A stretch of DNA of 63,810 bases, taken from NCBI GenBank assembly GCA_902615325.1, contig CACMOJ010000009.1, positions 1-63,810 on the forward strand, read 5' to 3'. The DNA comes from an uncultured SAR116 cluster alpha proteobacterium (GTDB lineage: Bacteria > Pseudomonadota > Alphaproteobacteria > Puniceispirillales > Marisalimonadaceae). How positions within the stretch are numbered: the stretch's first letter is position 1; the number at the start of each line of letters is the position of its first letter. Below, piece by piece: positions 8,040-17,200 of the stretch. Below the pieces are notes generated by a model, which saw nothing but the letters and a program-made list of their open reading frames with translations, was not told the DNA's origin and searched no databases. The position numbers and the translations under genes are program-made.

Positions 8040-9358
8040 TGGTTTCTATAATTTCTATTAAATCAAAAAAACTTACTGGTGAAATACTTGTTCCTGGTGA
8101 TAAATCAATTTCACACAGAGCCCTTATATTAGGAGCATGCGCACTTGGCAAAACTACAATTGAAAATTTATTAGAAAGTGAAGACGTTATGTCAACTTTA
8201 AATGCTCTTAAAGCGCTAGGTATTAATATTAAAAAAAATCAAAAATTTTGGGAGGTTCAATCAAATGGTCTTGGAAGTCTAAGAAACCCAGATAAGATTT
8301 TAAATTTAGGTAATTCTGGAACTGGAGTAAGGCTATTAATGGGTTTAGTTTCAGGATGTAATATAAATGTGTCATTTATTGGAGACGAATCATTAAATAC
8401 AAGGCCAATGAAAAGAGTTATTATACCATTAGAACAAAGTGGTACAGAAATTTTATCTAATGATTTTCATCTACCTATTACAATTAAGGGAACGAAAATA
8501 CCAATTCCAATTAAATATGCTTCTGCACTTTCTTCAGCCCAGGTTAAATCATGTGTGCTTTTAAATGGTTTAACTTCAACTGGAAACACCTTATATTCAG
8601 AGCCTGTTAAATCTCGTGACCATACAGAGAGAATGTTACATTATATGGGAGCTGAAATTCACTCAAAAGACTTTAGTAATGGAAAAAATGAAATATCGCT
8701 TAAAGGTTTACCTAATTTAAGAGGCAAGCATTTTGTAATCCCTAACGATCCCTCTAGTGCCGCATTTCCTGCTGCAGCTGCTTTAATCATTCCTGACAGT
8801 GAAATAAGAATTAAGAATGTTTGCTTAAATAATTTAAGAACAGGTTTTTATAAGAGTGTTATAGAAATGGGCGGTTTTATAAAATTTTCTAATAAAAAAA
8901 GCGTTTCTGGTGAGTTTGTTGGAGACATTCATGTAAAATACAGCAAACTTAAAGGCATTGTCGTACCAGAAAAAAGAGTACCTAGTATGATAGACGAATT
9001 TCCTATATTTTGCATCGTCGCTTGCTTTGCAGAGGGAGAAACCGTAATGACAGGCATTGAAGATTTAAGAAATAAAGAATCAGACAGGATTGAAGAAATG
9101 GTTAACAATTTAAAGAAATTTGGATATTGTGTAAAATCTTCAAGTAATTCTATTTCTATCATTGGAAATAAAAATATAAAACCCAAAAAAGAAATAATAA
9201 TAGATTCAAAATTTGATCACAGAATTGCTATGTCTTTTTTATGTCTTGGTTTGCTAATGGAAAATGGTATAAAAGTTGAAAATGCTGAAACAATTAGCAC
9301 ATCATTTCCAAGTTTCTATGACACAATGACATTAATTGGCGCTAATTTCAGAAAATAA
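8039..9358 (+). CDS. aroA: 3-phosphoshikimate 1-carboxyvinyltransferase (EPSP synthase)
   Basis: A 439-residue EPSP synthase, the sixth step of the shikimate pathway (shikimate-3-phosphate plus phosphoenolpyruvate to EPSP). Visible landmarks: VPGDKSISHRALILGA with the substrate-binding K22, LGNSGTGVRLL, the RPMKR motif, SSAQVKSCVLL, DPSSAAFPAAAAL, and ELRNKESDR with the catalytic acid region near residue 345. Overall it most resembles the alphaproteobacterial class II sequences (GDESLNTRPMKRV, VPSMIDEFPI), but the PEP loop carries glycine (GNSGTG) where the Agrobacterium CP4 enzyme has alanine. No good ribosome-binding site precedes the ATG; an inverted repeat lies there instead. It heads the aroA-cmk-rpsA-ihfB run, a standard alphaproteobacterial order. 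Confidence 0.97.
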   Translation: MVSIISIKSKKLTGEILVPGDKSISHRALILGACALGKTTIENLLESEDVMSTLNALKALGINIKKNQKFWEVQSNGLGSLRNPDKILNLGNSGTGVRLLMGLVSGCNINVSFIGDESLNTRPMKRVIIPLEQSGTEILSNDFHLPITIKGTKIPIPIKYASALSSAQVKSCVLLNGLTSTGNTLYSEPVKSRDHTERMLHYMGAEIHSKDFSNGKNEISLKGLPNLRGKHFVIPNDPSSAAFPAAAALIIPDSEIRIKNVCLNNLRTGFYKSVIEMGGFIKFSNKKSVSGEFVGDIHVKYSKLKGIVVPEKRVPSMIDEFPIFCIVACFAEGETVMTGIEDLRNKESDRIEEMVNNLKKFGYCVKSSSNSISIIGNKNIKPKKEIIIDSKFDHRIAMSFLCLGLLMENGIKVENAETISTSFPSFYDTMTLIGANFRK

Positions 9359-9368
9359 AGAATTAAAA

Positions 9369-10022
9369 ATGAAAATTGCTATAGATGGCACAGCCGCATC
9401 AGGTAAAGGAACTTTAAGTAGTCTCCTATCTGAAACATTAAAAATTCCACGTCTAGATACTGGTTTAATATATAGAAAAGTAGCATTTCTCTACGTTAAA
9501 TCTTCAGAAGTAATGCCTAAAAAAAATATAATTAATAATTCAATATTAAGAAGTATTCTAGAAAATTTGGATCTTCAAGATTTAGATGAAGAAATTTTAA
9601 AAGGTGAATTATATGGAAATGTTGCATCAATAGTTGGAAAAATAAACTTTGTTAGAAATAAACTGAAAACACTTCAAATTGAATTTATTAAAAATATGAT
9701 AAAACAAAGTGGTGGATGTATTTTAGATGGTAGGGATATTGGAACTAACATTTTACCAAATGCAGATTTTAAATTTTATATAGATGCTCCAATTGAAATA
9801 AGAGCAAAGAGACGTTTCAAACAGCTTTATATAAATGATAAATCAATTGAATTAAAAAATATCAAACTCGATTTAGAAAAGCGAGATTATAATGACAAGT
9901 CAAGGAAAAACTCTCCTCTAATCCGCTCGAAAGATTCAATTGTAATCAATACTGAATTCCTCAATCCTAATCAAGTTTTAGATAAAGCTCTTCATTTTAT
10001 TAAAAAAAATAAAGAAATTTAA
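9369..10022 (+). CDS. cmk: Cytidylate kinase
   Basis: A 217-residue CMP/dCMP kinase. The P-loop is IDGTAASGKGT (residues 5-15), followed by LDTGLIYR for the nucleotide monophosphate site, the family motif DGRDIGTNILPNADFKFYIDA around residue 125-145, and the LID-like RAKRRFKQL segment. It phosphorylates CMP and dCMP with ATP for RNA and DNA precursors. The ATG at 9369 gives the family start directly before the P-loop; an upstream frame extension to 9336 lies within aroA and is rejected. It lies 10 bases after aroA and 65 bases before rpsA. Confidence 0.94.
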   Translation: MKIAIDGTAASGKGTLSSLLSETLKIPRLDTGLIYRKVAFLYVKSSEVMPKKNIINNSILRSILENLDLQDLDEEILKGELYGNVASIVGKINFVRNKLKTLQIEFIKNMIKQSGGCILDGRDIGTNILPNADFKFYIDAPIEIRAKRRFKQLYINDKSIELKNIKLDLEKRDYNDKSRKNSPLIRSKDSIVINTEFLNPNQVLDKALHFIKKNKEI

Positions 10023-10030
10023 AAGTTTTA

Positions 10031-10058
10031 TTGTTTTTTTTTGAAAATAAACTATACA
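10031..10058 (+). promoter_or_regulatory. Possible rpsA promoter
   Basis: The 65-base spacer between cmk and rpsA holds a TTGTTT box (10031-10036) and TATACA (10053-10058) with 16 bases between them, then a strong AAGGAG at 10076-10081. Sigma-70-like but only moderately conserved; rpsA often has its own promoter in addition to read-through from cmk. Confidence 0.35.
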
Positions 10059-10087
10059 AATCAATAACTATTTATAAGGAGTAAATT

Positions 10088-11806
10088 TTGACTGTATCAT
10101 CTTATGAGGAAAAAACTAAAACTAAAACAGAATCTTTTTCTGACTTATTCGAAAAAAGTTTTGAAAAAATCAATAATTTAGAAGGTTCTGTTGTTGAAGG
10201 TAAGGTTATCTCATTAGAAAAAGAAGCCATAATAGTTGACATTGGTCTAAAATCAGAAGGTCGAATTTTAAAAAGAGAATTTGGTAATGAAGAAAAAACA
10301 GAAGCTATTAAAATTGGTGATAAAGTTGAAGTTTACATCGAAAGACTAGAAGATATTAATGGGAATACTATTCTTAGCAGAGAGAAAGCAAGAAGAGAAG
10401 AAGCTTGGGTAGAATTAGAAAAATTTCATAAAGAGGAAAAAATTGTAACTGGGGTAATTCTCGGTAGAGTTAAAGGCGGATTTACAGTAGATATTGACGG
10501 TGCAACCGCTTTTCTACCAGGTAGCCAGGTTGATATAAAACCAATTAAAGATTTCTATTCAATTATGAATATCCCCCAAAAATTTCAAATACTTAAAATG
10601 GACAAAAGAAGAGGTAACATTGTAATATCTAGAAGAGCAGTGCTTGAAGAAAATAGAGCTGAAGCTAGATCTGAAATAGTTTCAAACATTGAAGAAGGTC
10701 AGACTTTAGATGGGATTGTTAAGAATATCACAGATTATGGTGCATTTGTTGATTTAGGTGGAGTTGATGGACTATTACACGTAACAGATATTTCTTGGAA
10801 AAGAATTACCCACCCTTCAGAAGCTCTAAAATTGGGAGATAGCGTTAAAGTAAAAGTAATAAAATTTAATGACGAAACAAAACGTATTTCACTTGGAATT
10901 AAACAATTAAATGAAGATCCTTGGCAAAATATACACGAAAGATTTCCTATTGGCTCTAAATTGTCAGGAATAGTCACAAATATAACTGATTATGGTTCTT
11001 TTGTTGAACTTGAGGATGGTATAGAGGGTCTTGTTCACGTTTCAGAAATGAGTTGGACTAAAAAGAATATTCATCCAAACCATTTGCTATCCTCCTCTGA
11101 AAAAATTGAGGTAATGGTACTAGAAATTGAGGAAGATAAGAGAAGAATTTCCTTAGGTATTAAACAATGTATAGAAAATCCATGGGAAAATTTTAGTAAA
11201 GAGTTTAAAATTGATCAAGAAATTGAGGGTGAAATCAAAAATATAACTGATTTTGGGATATTTGTTGGTCTTAAAGGTGATATTGATGGTTTAGTTCATT
11301 TGTCCGATATTAGTTGGGACGGTAATGGAGATGAACTTATCAAAGACTACAAAAAAGGTGCTATTTTAAAAACTAAAATTTTAGATATAAATGTTGAGAA
11401 TGAAAGGGTTTCTCTTGGAATTAAACAATTAACAGAGGATAAATTTACATCTGAATTAGAAAATATTAAACTTGGTGATACTGTTACATGTTTAATAAAT
11501 GAAATTAATGATAATAATATTGAAGTTACCATTGGAGATAATATTAATGGAAATATTAAAAAGTCTGACCTTTCACGTGATAGAAAAGAACAAAGAACTG
11601 ATCGTTTTGGCATTGGTGACAAAGTTGATGCAACAGTAATAAAAATTGATAAAAAACAAAGATCGGTTAATGTATCAATCAAAGCTCGCGAAATTGAAGA
11701 AGAAAAACAAGCAATGGCTGAATTTGGATCCTCTGACAGTGGAGCTAGTTTAGGTGACATATTAGGTGCTGCATTGGAAAAGAAAAATCAAAATGAAAAT
11801 AAATAA
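10088..11806 (+). CDS. rpsA: 30S ribosomal protein S1
   Basis: A 572-residue S1 with six S1/OB-fold repeats: two divergent ones near residues 30-100 and 115-185 that dock on the ribosome, then four well-matched repeats (each with G-x-V-x-x-I-T-D-Y/F-G-x-F-V-x-L and the closing 'K/E-R-I-S-L-G-I-K-Q' strand) near 200-270, 285-360, 370-445 and 455-535. S1 binds mRNA upstream of the start and unfolds it for initiation. The start is TTG, six bases after the strong ribosome-binding site AAGGAG; no ATG is available near. The C-terminal tail is acidic and glycine/serine-rich. The ihfB gene follows after 12 bases, as in most Proteobacteria. Confidence 0.96.
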   Translation: MTVSSYEEKTKTKTESFSDLFEKSFEKINNLEGSVVEGKVISLEKEAIIVDIGLKSEGRILKREFGNEEKTEAIKIGDKVEVYIERLEDINGNTILSREKARREEAWVELEKFHKEEKIVTGVILGRVKGGFTVDIDGATAFLPGSQVDIKPIKDFYSIMNIPQKFQILKMDKRRGNIVISRRAVLEENRAEARSEIVSNIEEGQTLDGIVKNITDYGAFVDLGGVDGLLHVTDISWKRITHPSEALKLGDSVKVKVIKFNDETKRISLGIKQLNEDPWQNIHERFPIGSKLSGIVTNITDYGSFVELEDGIEGLVHVSEMSWTKKNIHPNHLLSSSEKIEVMVLEIEEDKRRISLGIKQCIENPWENFSKEFKIDQEIEGEIKNITDFGIFVGLKGDIDGLVHLSDISWDGNGDELIKDYKKGAILKTKILDINVENERVSLGIKQLTEDKFTSELENIKLGDTVTCLINEINDNNIEVTIGDNINGNIKKSDLSRDRKEQRTDRFGIGDKVDATVIKIDKKQRSVNVSIKAREIEEEKQAMAEFGSSDSGASLGDILGAALEKKNQNENK

Positions 11807-11818
11807 CTAAAATTTTAT

Positions 11819-12097
11819 ATGACTAAATCTGAATTAATTTTAAAAATTACAAATAAAAACTCTTTTTTATATCAAAAAGACGTTTATAAAATTATCGATA
11901 CTTTATTTAATACCGTAATTAAAGCATTAAAAGATGGTGATAGAGTAGAGTTAAGAGGATTTGGAACATTCTCGACAAAAGAGAGAAATGCTAGGATAGG
12001 AAGAAATCCAAAAACTGGAGAGCCAGTTGCTATCCCCCCTAAAAAAATGCCTTTTTTTAAAATGGGAAAGTCAATGAAAGAAAGAATAAATAGTTAG
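11819..12097 (+). CDS. ihfB: Integration host factor subunit beta
   Basis: A 92-residue HU/IHF-fold DNA-bending protein. The two N-terminal helices (MTKSELILKI to about residue 40) form the dimer core, and the beta arm has GRNPKTGEPVAIPPKK, with the intercalating proline and the arginine/lysine contacts. ELRGFGTFSTKER is the typical saddle strand. The position immediately after rpsA identifies it as the beta subunit; the partner IhfA would be elsewhere. It bends specific DNA sites in replication, recombination and transcription. Confidence 0.9.
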   Translation: MTKSELILKITNKNSFLYQKDVYKIIDTLFNTVIKALKDGDRVELRGFGTFSTKERNARIGRNPKTGEPVAIPPKKMPFFKMGKSMKERINS

Positions 12098-12118
12098 CTT
12101 ACTTTTAGTTTTAAGTAG

Positions 12119-12754
12119 ATGAAAATTAAGATTAAAATATGTGGGATTTCAGATCTTGAATGTATGTCTACAATATCAAATCTCAAAGTAGATTATGTAG
12201 GATTAGTATTCTTTAGAAAATCACCTAGAAATATCACAATAGATAAAGCCAAATTATTAATAGAGTGTTTAAATTATAAAACAAAAATTGTTGCTTTAAC
12301 TGTAAATGCTTCTGATGAATTTTTAAGATCTATTGTTAGTAATTTATCGCCTGATTATTTACAACTTCATGGTGAAGAAACTCCTTACAGATGTTTTGAA
12401 ATTAAAAAAAATTTTAAAACGAAAATAATTAAAGCTATTGGTGTAAAATCCTTAAAAAGTTTAAACTTTGAACTGAACAAATATAAATTTGTTACAGATG
12501 AAATTATTATCGACTCACCAAAAGATAATTTACCTGGTGGTAATGGAAAAACGTTCAACTGGAAACTGTTGAAAAAAAGAAAAAAAAAGGTTAACTGGTT
12601 ATTGGCAGGAGGTATAAATTTAAGTAACGTATCTAAAGCTATAAAAATTACTAAAACAAAAGGAATAGACATTTCTTCAGGAGTAGAAATATCAAAAGGA
12701 GTTAAATCAACATCGTTAATTAAATCCTTTGTTAAAAAATGTAGGAATATTTGA
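12119..12754 (+). CDS. trpF: Phosphoribosylanthranilate isomerase
   Basis: A 211-residue TIM barrel that converts N-(5'-phosphoribosyl)anthranilate to CdRP in tryptophan synthesis. The catalytic cysteine is C8 in IKICGI, and the general-acid aspartate lies in IIIDSPKDNLPGGNGKTFNW; VGLVFFRKSPRNI, LQLHGEE and LLAGGINLSNV are the other family segments, and GIDISSGVE is the phosphate-binding loop. It is a single-function enzyme, not fused to TrpC. It stands 21 bases after ihfB and three bases before trpB, in the normal alphaproteobacterial order trpF-trpB-trpA. Confidence 0.95.
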   Translation: MKIKIKICGISDLECMSTISNLKVDYVGLVFFRKSPRNITIDKAKLLIECLNYKTKIVALTVNASDEFLRSIVSNLSPDYLQLHGEETPYRCFEIKKNFKTKIIKAIGVKSLKSLNFELNKYKFVTDEIIIDSPKDNLPGGNGKTFNWKLLKKRKKKVNWLLAGGINLSNVSKAIKITKTKGIDISSGVEISKGVKSTSLIKSFVKKCRNI

Positions 12755-12757
12755 AAC

Positions 12758-13972
12758 ATGATTAATTTAAACACAAATAGTTTTAAAAATTTACCAGATT
12801 TAAATGGAAGATTTGGTGAATTTGGTGGAAGATTTGTAGCTGAAACATTAATGCCATTAATTTTGAGTGTTGAAGATGCATATGAGAAAGCATCAAAAGA
12901 TAGAGTTTTTTTGTCAGAACTTGATTTACTTAGAAAAGATTATATAGGCAGACCTAGTCCTTTGTATTTTGCTAAAAGATTAACTGATTATTTCAAGGGT
13001 GGAAAAATTTATTTTAAAAGAGATGAATTAAATCACACAGGTGCTCATAAAATAAATAATGTGATTGGTCAAATTTTGTTAGCAAAAAAAATGGGAAAAA
13101 ATAAAATAATAGCCGAAACGGGTGCTGGACAACATGGTGTTGCGACTGCAACTGCTTGTGCTTTGTTTGGTTATCAGTGTGAAGTTTTCATGGGAGCTTC
13201 TGATATTGAAAGACAGAGGCCTAACGTACAAAGAATGGAGCTTCTAGGTGCAAAAATACATCCTGTTACCAGTGGCAAAGGAACATTAAAAGATGCTATG
13301 AACGATGCATTAAGATTTTGGGTATCGAATGCTGAAACACACTTTTATATTATTGGAACAGTTGCAGGGCCTCATCCTTATCCAAAAATGGTAAGAGATT
13401 TTCAATGTATTATTGGCGAAGAAACAAAAAAGCAAATACTGGAAAAAGAAGGTAAATTACCAAATGCACTAATAGCGTGTATTGGAGGAGGATCAAATGC
13501 AATAGGTTTGTTTCATCCTTTTTTAGATGATATAGATGTCGAGTTATTTGGTGTTGAAGCAGCTGGAAAAGGTTTAAATTCGAAAGAACACGCATCTTCA
13601 ATAAATAAAGGCAAAGTAGGAATTCTACATGGAAATAAAACTTATTTATTGCAAAATAAATTTGGACAAATCGATGACGCTCATTCCATCTCTGCTGGAT
13701 TAGATTATCCAGGTATTGGCCCGGAACACTCATGGCTAAATGATATTGGAAGAGTAAAATATTTAACTGCAACTGACAAACAAAGTTTAAAAGCCTTTCA
13801 ACTTTGTTCAAAACTAGAAGGAATAATACCTGCTCTTGAACCTTCACATGCTTTACATGTTACTGGAATACTTGCAAAAAAAAGAAAAGATCAAGTTCTT
13901 ATAATGAATATGTGCGGGAGAGGCGACAAGGATCTGCCGACAATATTGCCCATTTTAAATAAAAATGATTAA
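12758..13972 (+). CDS. trpB: Tryptophan synthase beta chain
   Basis: A 404-residue PLP enzyme joining indole and serine to tryptophan. The PLP lysine is in HTGAHKINN near residue 92; [13 protein letters not shown] holds the catalytic glutamate; the phosphate-binding glycine loop is [10 protein letters not shown], and LNEHT-type serine contacts are conserved (DELNHTGAH). The full family length and the late segment [12 protein letters not shown] are present. Its stop overlaps the trpA ATG by one base (TAATG), which fits translational coupling and the alpha2-beta2 complex. Confidence 0.98.
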   Translation: MINLNTNSFKNLPDLNGRFGEFGGRFVAETLMPLILSVEDAYEKASKDRVFLSELDLLRKDYIGRPSPLYFAKRLTDYFKGGKIYFKRDELNHTGAHKINNVIGQILLAKKMGKNKIIAETGAGQHGVATATACALFGYQCEVFMGASDIERQRPNVQRMELLGAKIHPVTSGKGTLKDAMNDALRFWVSNAETHFYIIGTVAGPHPYPKMVRDFQCIIGEETKKQILEKEGKLPNALIACIGGGSNAIGLFHPFLDDIDVELFGVEAAGKGLNSKEHASSINKGKVGILHGNKTYLLQNKFGQIDDAHSISAGLDYPGIGPEHSWLNDIGRVKYLTATDKQSLKAFQLCSKLEGIIPALEPSHALHVTGILAKKRKDQVLIMNMCGRGDKDLPTILPILNKND

Positions 13973-14760
13973 TGTCAAGAATTAATAATAAGTTTCAAGA
14001 TTTAAAACAAAATAAAAAAAAGGCGTTTGGTGTTTTTCTTACAGTAGGTTACCCATCATTAAAATACTCAAAGTATATTTTTAAAAAAATTTTAGATGCT
14101 AAAGTTGATTTTATTGAAATTGGATTGCCATTTTCTGATCCAATGGCTGATGGACCTTTAATTCAACATTCAAGCCAAATTGCTATCCAACAAAATACCT
14201 CAGTTGAAGATTGTTTTAAAGTTGTAAGAGAAATCAGAAAAGATAATAATCATATCCCTATAATATTAATGGGGTATTATAATCCAATTCATTATTATGG
14301 TAATTTAAAATTTATTAAAAAAGCCGTTTCATCTGGGATAGATGGATTAATAATAGTAGATTTGCCTATGGAAGAAGATGAAGAGTTTTACAAATTATCT
14401 GTCACAAATAATTTACCTTTAATTAGATTGGTTACCCCTACAACTGATGAAAAAAGATTGAAAAAAATTCTTAAAAATGCGTTGGGTTTTGTTTATTATG
14501 TTTCTGTGACTGGTGTAACTGGAACTAAAAGTGCTTCTACAGAAGATGTTAAAAATAGGATAAAGGTAATTAATAAAATTACAAATCTTCCAATCATTGC
14601 AGGCTTTGGAATTAAAAATCCAAGAGATGCAAAAAAAATGAGTTTAATTTCTGATGGTGTTGTCATAGGTTCTTCATTAGTAAAAAAAATTGACGATGTT
14701 TATAAGAAAAAGAATGGTTTAAATGAAATTTTTAAGTTTTTAAAAAGTTTTAAATTATAA
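13972..14760 (+). CDS. trpA: Tryptophan synthase alpha chain
   Basis: A 262-residue TIM barrel that cleaves indole-3-glycerol phosphate to indole and glyceraldehyde-3-phosphate. Both catalytic acids are where expected, E49 in FIEIGLPFSDP and D60 in MADGP. The segments VTGVTGTKSA (loop 6) and GFGIKNPRDA (phosphate site) are present. The ATG shares a base with the trpB stop. Following genes accD and folC are on the same strand; accD begins 15 bases later. Confidence 0.97.
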   Translation: MSRINNKFQDLKQNKKKAFGVFLTVGYPSLKYSKYIFKKILDAKVDFIEIGLPFSDPMADGPLIQHSSQIAIQQNTSVEDCFKVVREIRKDNNHIPIILMGYYNPIHYYGNLKFIKKAVSSGIDGLIIVDLPMEEDEEFYKLSVTNNLPLIRLVTPTTDEKRLKKILKNALGFVYYVSVTGVTGTKSASTEDVKNRIKVINKITNLPIIAGFGIKNPRDAKKMSLISDGVVIGSSLVKKIDDVYKKKNGLNEIFKFLKSFKL

Positions 14761-14775
14761 TTTTGAGGTGGAAAT

Positions 14776-15621
14776 TTGAATTGGATAACAGATAAAGTCT
14801 TACCAAGATTTAAAGCATTAGTAAAAAAAGAAGATTCTGAAGAAATCCTTTGGATTAAATGTAAGTCATGTGATCAAATGATTTTTCATAAAGAACATGA
14901 TGCAAACTTAAATGTTTGCAAATCATGCGGTTATCATGATTTTATGAAAATTGAAAATCGGACAAAATTGCTATTAGATATGGATACAATTGAAAGTATC
15001 CCAATAAATATGATAAAGGAAGATCCTTTAAACTTTAAAGATTTAAAAAAATATTCAGATAGGCTCAAAATCGCCAGAAATAAATCAGATTTATATGATG
15101 CTATTTCCATTAAATATGGTCTAATTGAAAAAAAGCCTTGTGTTTTACTTTTATTTGATTTCTCATTCATGGGTGGCTCTATGGGCAGATCTGTAGGTGA
15201 TGCAATAATTAAAGCTGTTGATACCGCAATTGAAAAAGAATGTGCTTTATTAATTGTACCATCATCTGGAGGTGCTAGGATGCAAGAAGGTATTTTTTCT
15301 CTTATGCAAATGCCAAGATCTATAGTTGCAATTCAAAAGTTAAAAGAAAAATCGTTGCCATATATAGTTCTATTATCAAATCCTACTACTGGTGGAGTTA
15401 CTGCAAGTTTTGCTATGCTAGGTGATGTACATCTAGCAGAACCTGGAGCTGTAATAGGTTTTGCAGGTAGGAGGGTAATTGAAGAGACAGTTAAAGAAAA
15501 ATTGCCAGAGAATTTTCAAAAATCTGAATACCTTCATGAACATGGAATGATAGATAGAGTTACTGAAAGAAAAAACCAAAAAAAAGAAATTTCACAACTT
15601 TTAGATTTTTTTCAAAAGTAG
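14776..15621 (+). CDS. accD: Acetyl-CoA carboxylase carboxyltransferase subunit beta
   Basis: A 281-residue beta subunit of the biotin-dependent carboxyltransferase that, with AccA, makes malonyl-CoA for fatty acids. The N-terminal zinc ribbon is C29, C32, C48 and C51, followed by a crotonase-fold domain with SFMGGSMGRSVGDAI, PSSGGARMQEG and NPTTGGVTASFAMLGD, the acyl-CoA and biotin loops. The TTG at 14776 is the start; a GAGGTGG ribosome-binding site lies four bases before it and no ATG is near. The position between trpA and folC is widely conserved in Proteobacteria. Confidence 0.96.
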   Translation: MNWITDKVLPRFKALVKKEDSEEILWIKCKSCDQMIFHKEHDANLNVCKSCGYHDFMKIENRTKLLLDMDTIESIPINMIKEDPLNFKDLKKYSDRLKIARNKSDLYDAISIKYGLIEKKPCVLLLFDFSFMGGSMGRSVGDAIIKAVDTAIEKECALLIVPSSGGARMQEGIFSLMQMPRSIVAIQKLKEKSLPYIVLLSNPTTGGVTASFAMLGDVHLAEPGAVIGFAGRRVIEETVKEKLPENFQKSEYLHEHGMIDRVTERKNQKKEISQLLDFFQK

Positions 15622-15627
15622 TTAAAT

Positions 15628-16869
15628 TTGAACAAACATAAAAATAATATTGATACTTTATTATTTTCTATTACTAAATTATATCCAAAATATATAGATT
15701 TGAATTTGTTAAGACTTAAAAATTTACTTCACAAATTAAATAATCCACAAAATAAACTCCCACCTGTAATTCATATTGCTGGAACAAACGGCAAAGGTTC
15801 GACATTAATTTTTATAAAAAATATAATGGAAGAGTATGGTCTTAAAGTACATTGTTATACTTCTCCGCACTTAATTCGTTTTAATGAAAGAATAATTATA
15901 TCTAATAAACAAATTAAAAATGATTTACTGTTTGAAACATTAAATGAAGTAATAAAAATTAATAACAATGAACAAATAACATTTTTTGAACTAACGACTG
16001 CGGTAGCATTACTTTTATTTTCCAAAAAAAAAGCGGACTTTTGTTTAATTGAAACAGGATTAGGTGGAAGATTAGATGCAACGAATGTAATTAAAAAAAA
16101 AATATTAAATATTATTACTTCTATAGGATTAGACCATGAGGAATTTTTATCTCCTTACTTAAAAAATATAGTGACAGAAAAATGTGGGATATTAAATAAA
16201 AAAATACCTGTAGTTATTTCCAAACAAAATACTAAATATAAAACTAATTTATTAAGAAAAAGAATTAAAAATATAAATTGTGAATTATTGAAACTCAGAC
16301 CCATACCTAAAAACAGCTGTCTTGGTTTAGACGGAGAACATCAAAATATTAATGCTAAAACCGCTATTACGGCCATAAAATATGTTTTAAAAGATATTAG
16401 CGATGATGTAGTAAAGAGAGGTTTAAAAAAAACTATTTGGCCGGGCAGAATTCAAAGATTAATTCCCAAAAATAATTTAATAGTAAGAGCAAATAAAATT
16501 TTAATTGACGGTGCTCACAACGTTGAAGGAGCCAAAATTATTAATAGTCATTTAAAAAAATTAAATTTAGGCAAATGGATTTTTGTTTTTGGCATGTTAA
16601 ATAATAAAAATCCAACTCAATTTATTGAAATAATTGAAGAACATATTGAAAAAATTATTTTCATTCCGATAACTAATCAAATAAATTCATATAGGTCTGA
16701 AGATCTAAAAATTATGTTTAAAGAAAAAAAATTTGATGCTATTGCAAAAGATAATTTAAAATCAGCTTTGAATTCAATTCCTACAAATAAGCCATTATTT
16801 ATTACAGGTTCGCTATATTTAATGGGAGAGATATTTAAGCTATTTTCTGTAAAGAAATTAGATTTTTAA
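15628..16869 (+). CDS. folC: Bifunctional folylpolyglutamate/dihydrofolate synthase
   Basis: A 413-residue Mur-ligase-type enzyme that adds glutamate to folates and makes dihydrofolate. The P-loop is IAGTNGKGST near residue 52; SPHLIRFNERI binds the substrate, ETGLGGRLDATN is the metal site, and TSIGLDHEEFL and LIDGAHNVEGA mark the middle and C-terminal ligase domains. The start is TTG, six bases after the accD stop, with no strong Shine-Dalgarno, so translation may be coupled to accD. It ends one base from the stop of the convergent trxA. Confidence 0.93.
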   Translation: MNKHKNNIDTLLFSITKLYPKYIDLNLLRLKNLLHKLNNPQNKLPPVIHIAGTNGKGSTLIFIKNIMEEYGLKVHCYTSPHLIRFNERIIISNKQIKNDLLFETLNEVIKINNNEQITFFELTTAVALLLFSKKKADFCLIETGLGGRLDATNVIKKKILNIITSIGLDHEEFLSPYLKNIVTEKCGILNKKIPVVISKQNTKYKTNLLRKRIKNINCELLKLRPIPKNSCLGLDGEHQNINAKTAITAIKYVLKDISDDVVKRGLKKTIWPGRIQRLIPKNNLIVRANKILIDGAHNVEGAKIINSHLKKLNLGKWIFVFGMLNNKNPTQFIEIIEEHIEKIIFIPITNQINSYRSEDLKIMFKEKKFDAIAKDNLKSALNSIPTNKPLFITGSLYLMGEIFKLFSVKKLDF

Positions 16870-16870
16870 T

Positions 16871-17191
16871 TTAAATACTTTGTTTTATCCATTCTTCCAA
16901 TTGTGACTTAGGAACTTGTCCCATCATTTCGGCTTCCAATTTCCCGTCTTTAAAAATCATTAAAGCTGGTATAGATCTTATGTTAAATTCTTGAGCAGTA
17001 TTAGGATTTTCGTCTATATTAATTTTTGCAACATTTATGTTATCACTCATTTCATTAGAAATTTCATCTAAGACAGGTGCAATAGCCTTACAGGGGCCAC
17101 ACCATTCTGCCCAAAAATCAACTAATACAGGTTTTGATGAATCAAGAACATCATTTTTAAAATTTTTGTCTGTCGTGTTTAAAACTGCCAT
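16871..17191 (-). CDS. trxA: Thioredoxin
   Basis: A 106-residue classical thioredoxin with the active site WCGPC (C31 and C34), the buried aspartate D25 in LVDFWAEW, and the cis-proline segment IRSIPALMIFKDG. It reduces protein disulfides in the cytoplasm and supplies ribonucleotide reductase. A strong AGGAG ribosome-binding site precedes the ATG and overlaps the sbcB stop, so the two genes are co-transcribed. In many Alphaproteobacteria trxA follows addA; here it follows sbcB. Confidence 0.97.
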   Translation of the reverse strand: MAVLNTTDKNFKNDVLDSSKPVLVDFWAEWCGPCKAIAPVLDEISNEMSDNINVAKINIDENPNTAQEFNIRSIPALMIFKDGKLEAEMMGQVPKSQLEEWIKQSI

Positions 17192-17200
17192 TTTTTTCTC

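Noticed and set aside
12098-12118. trp leader/attenuator before trpF
   Set aside because: The 21-base spacer between ihfB and trpF cannot hold a leader peptide and terminator.
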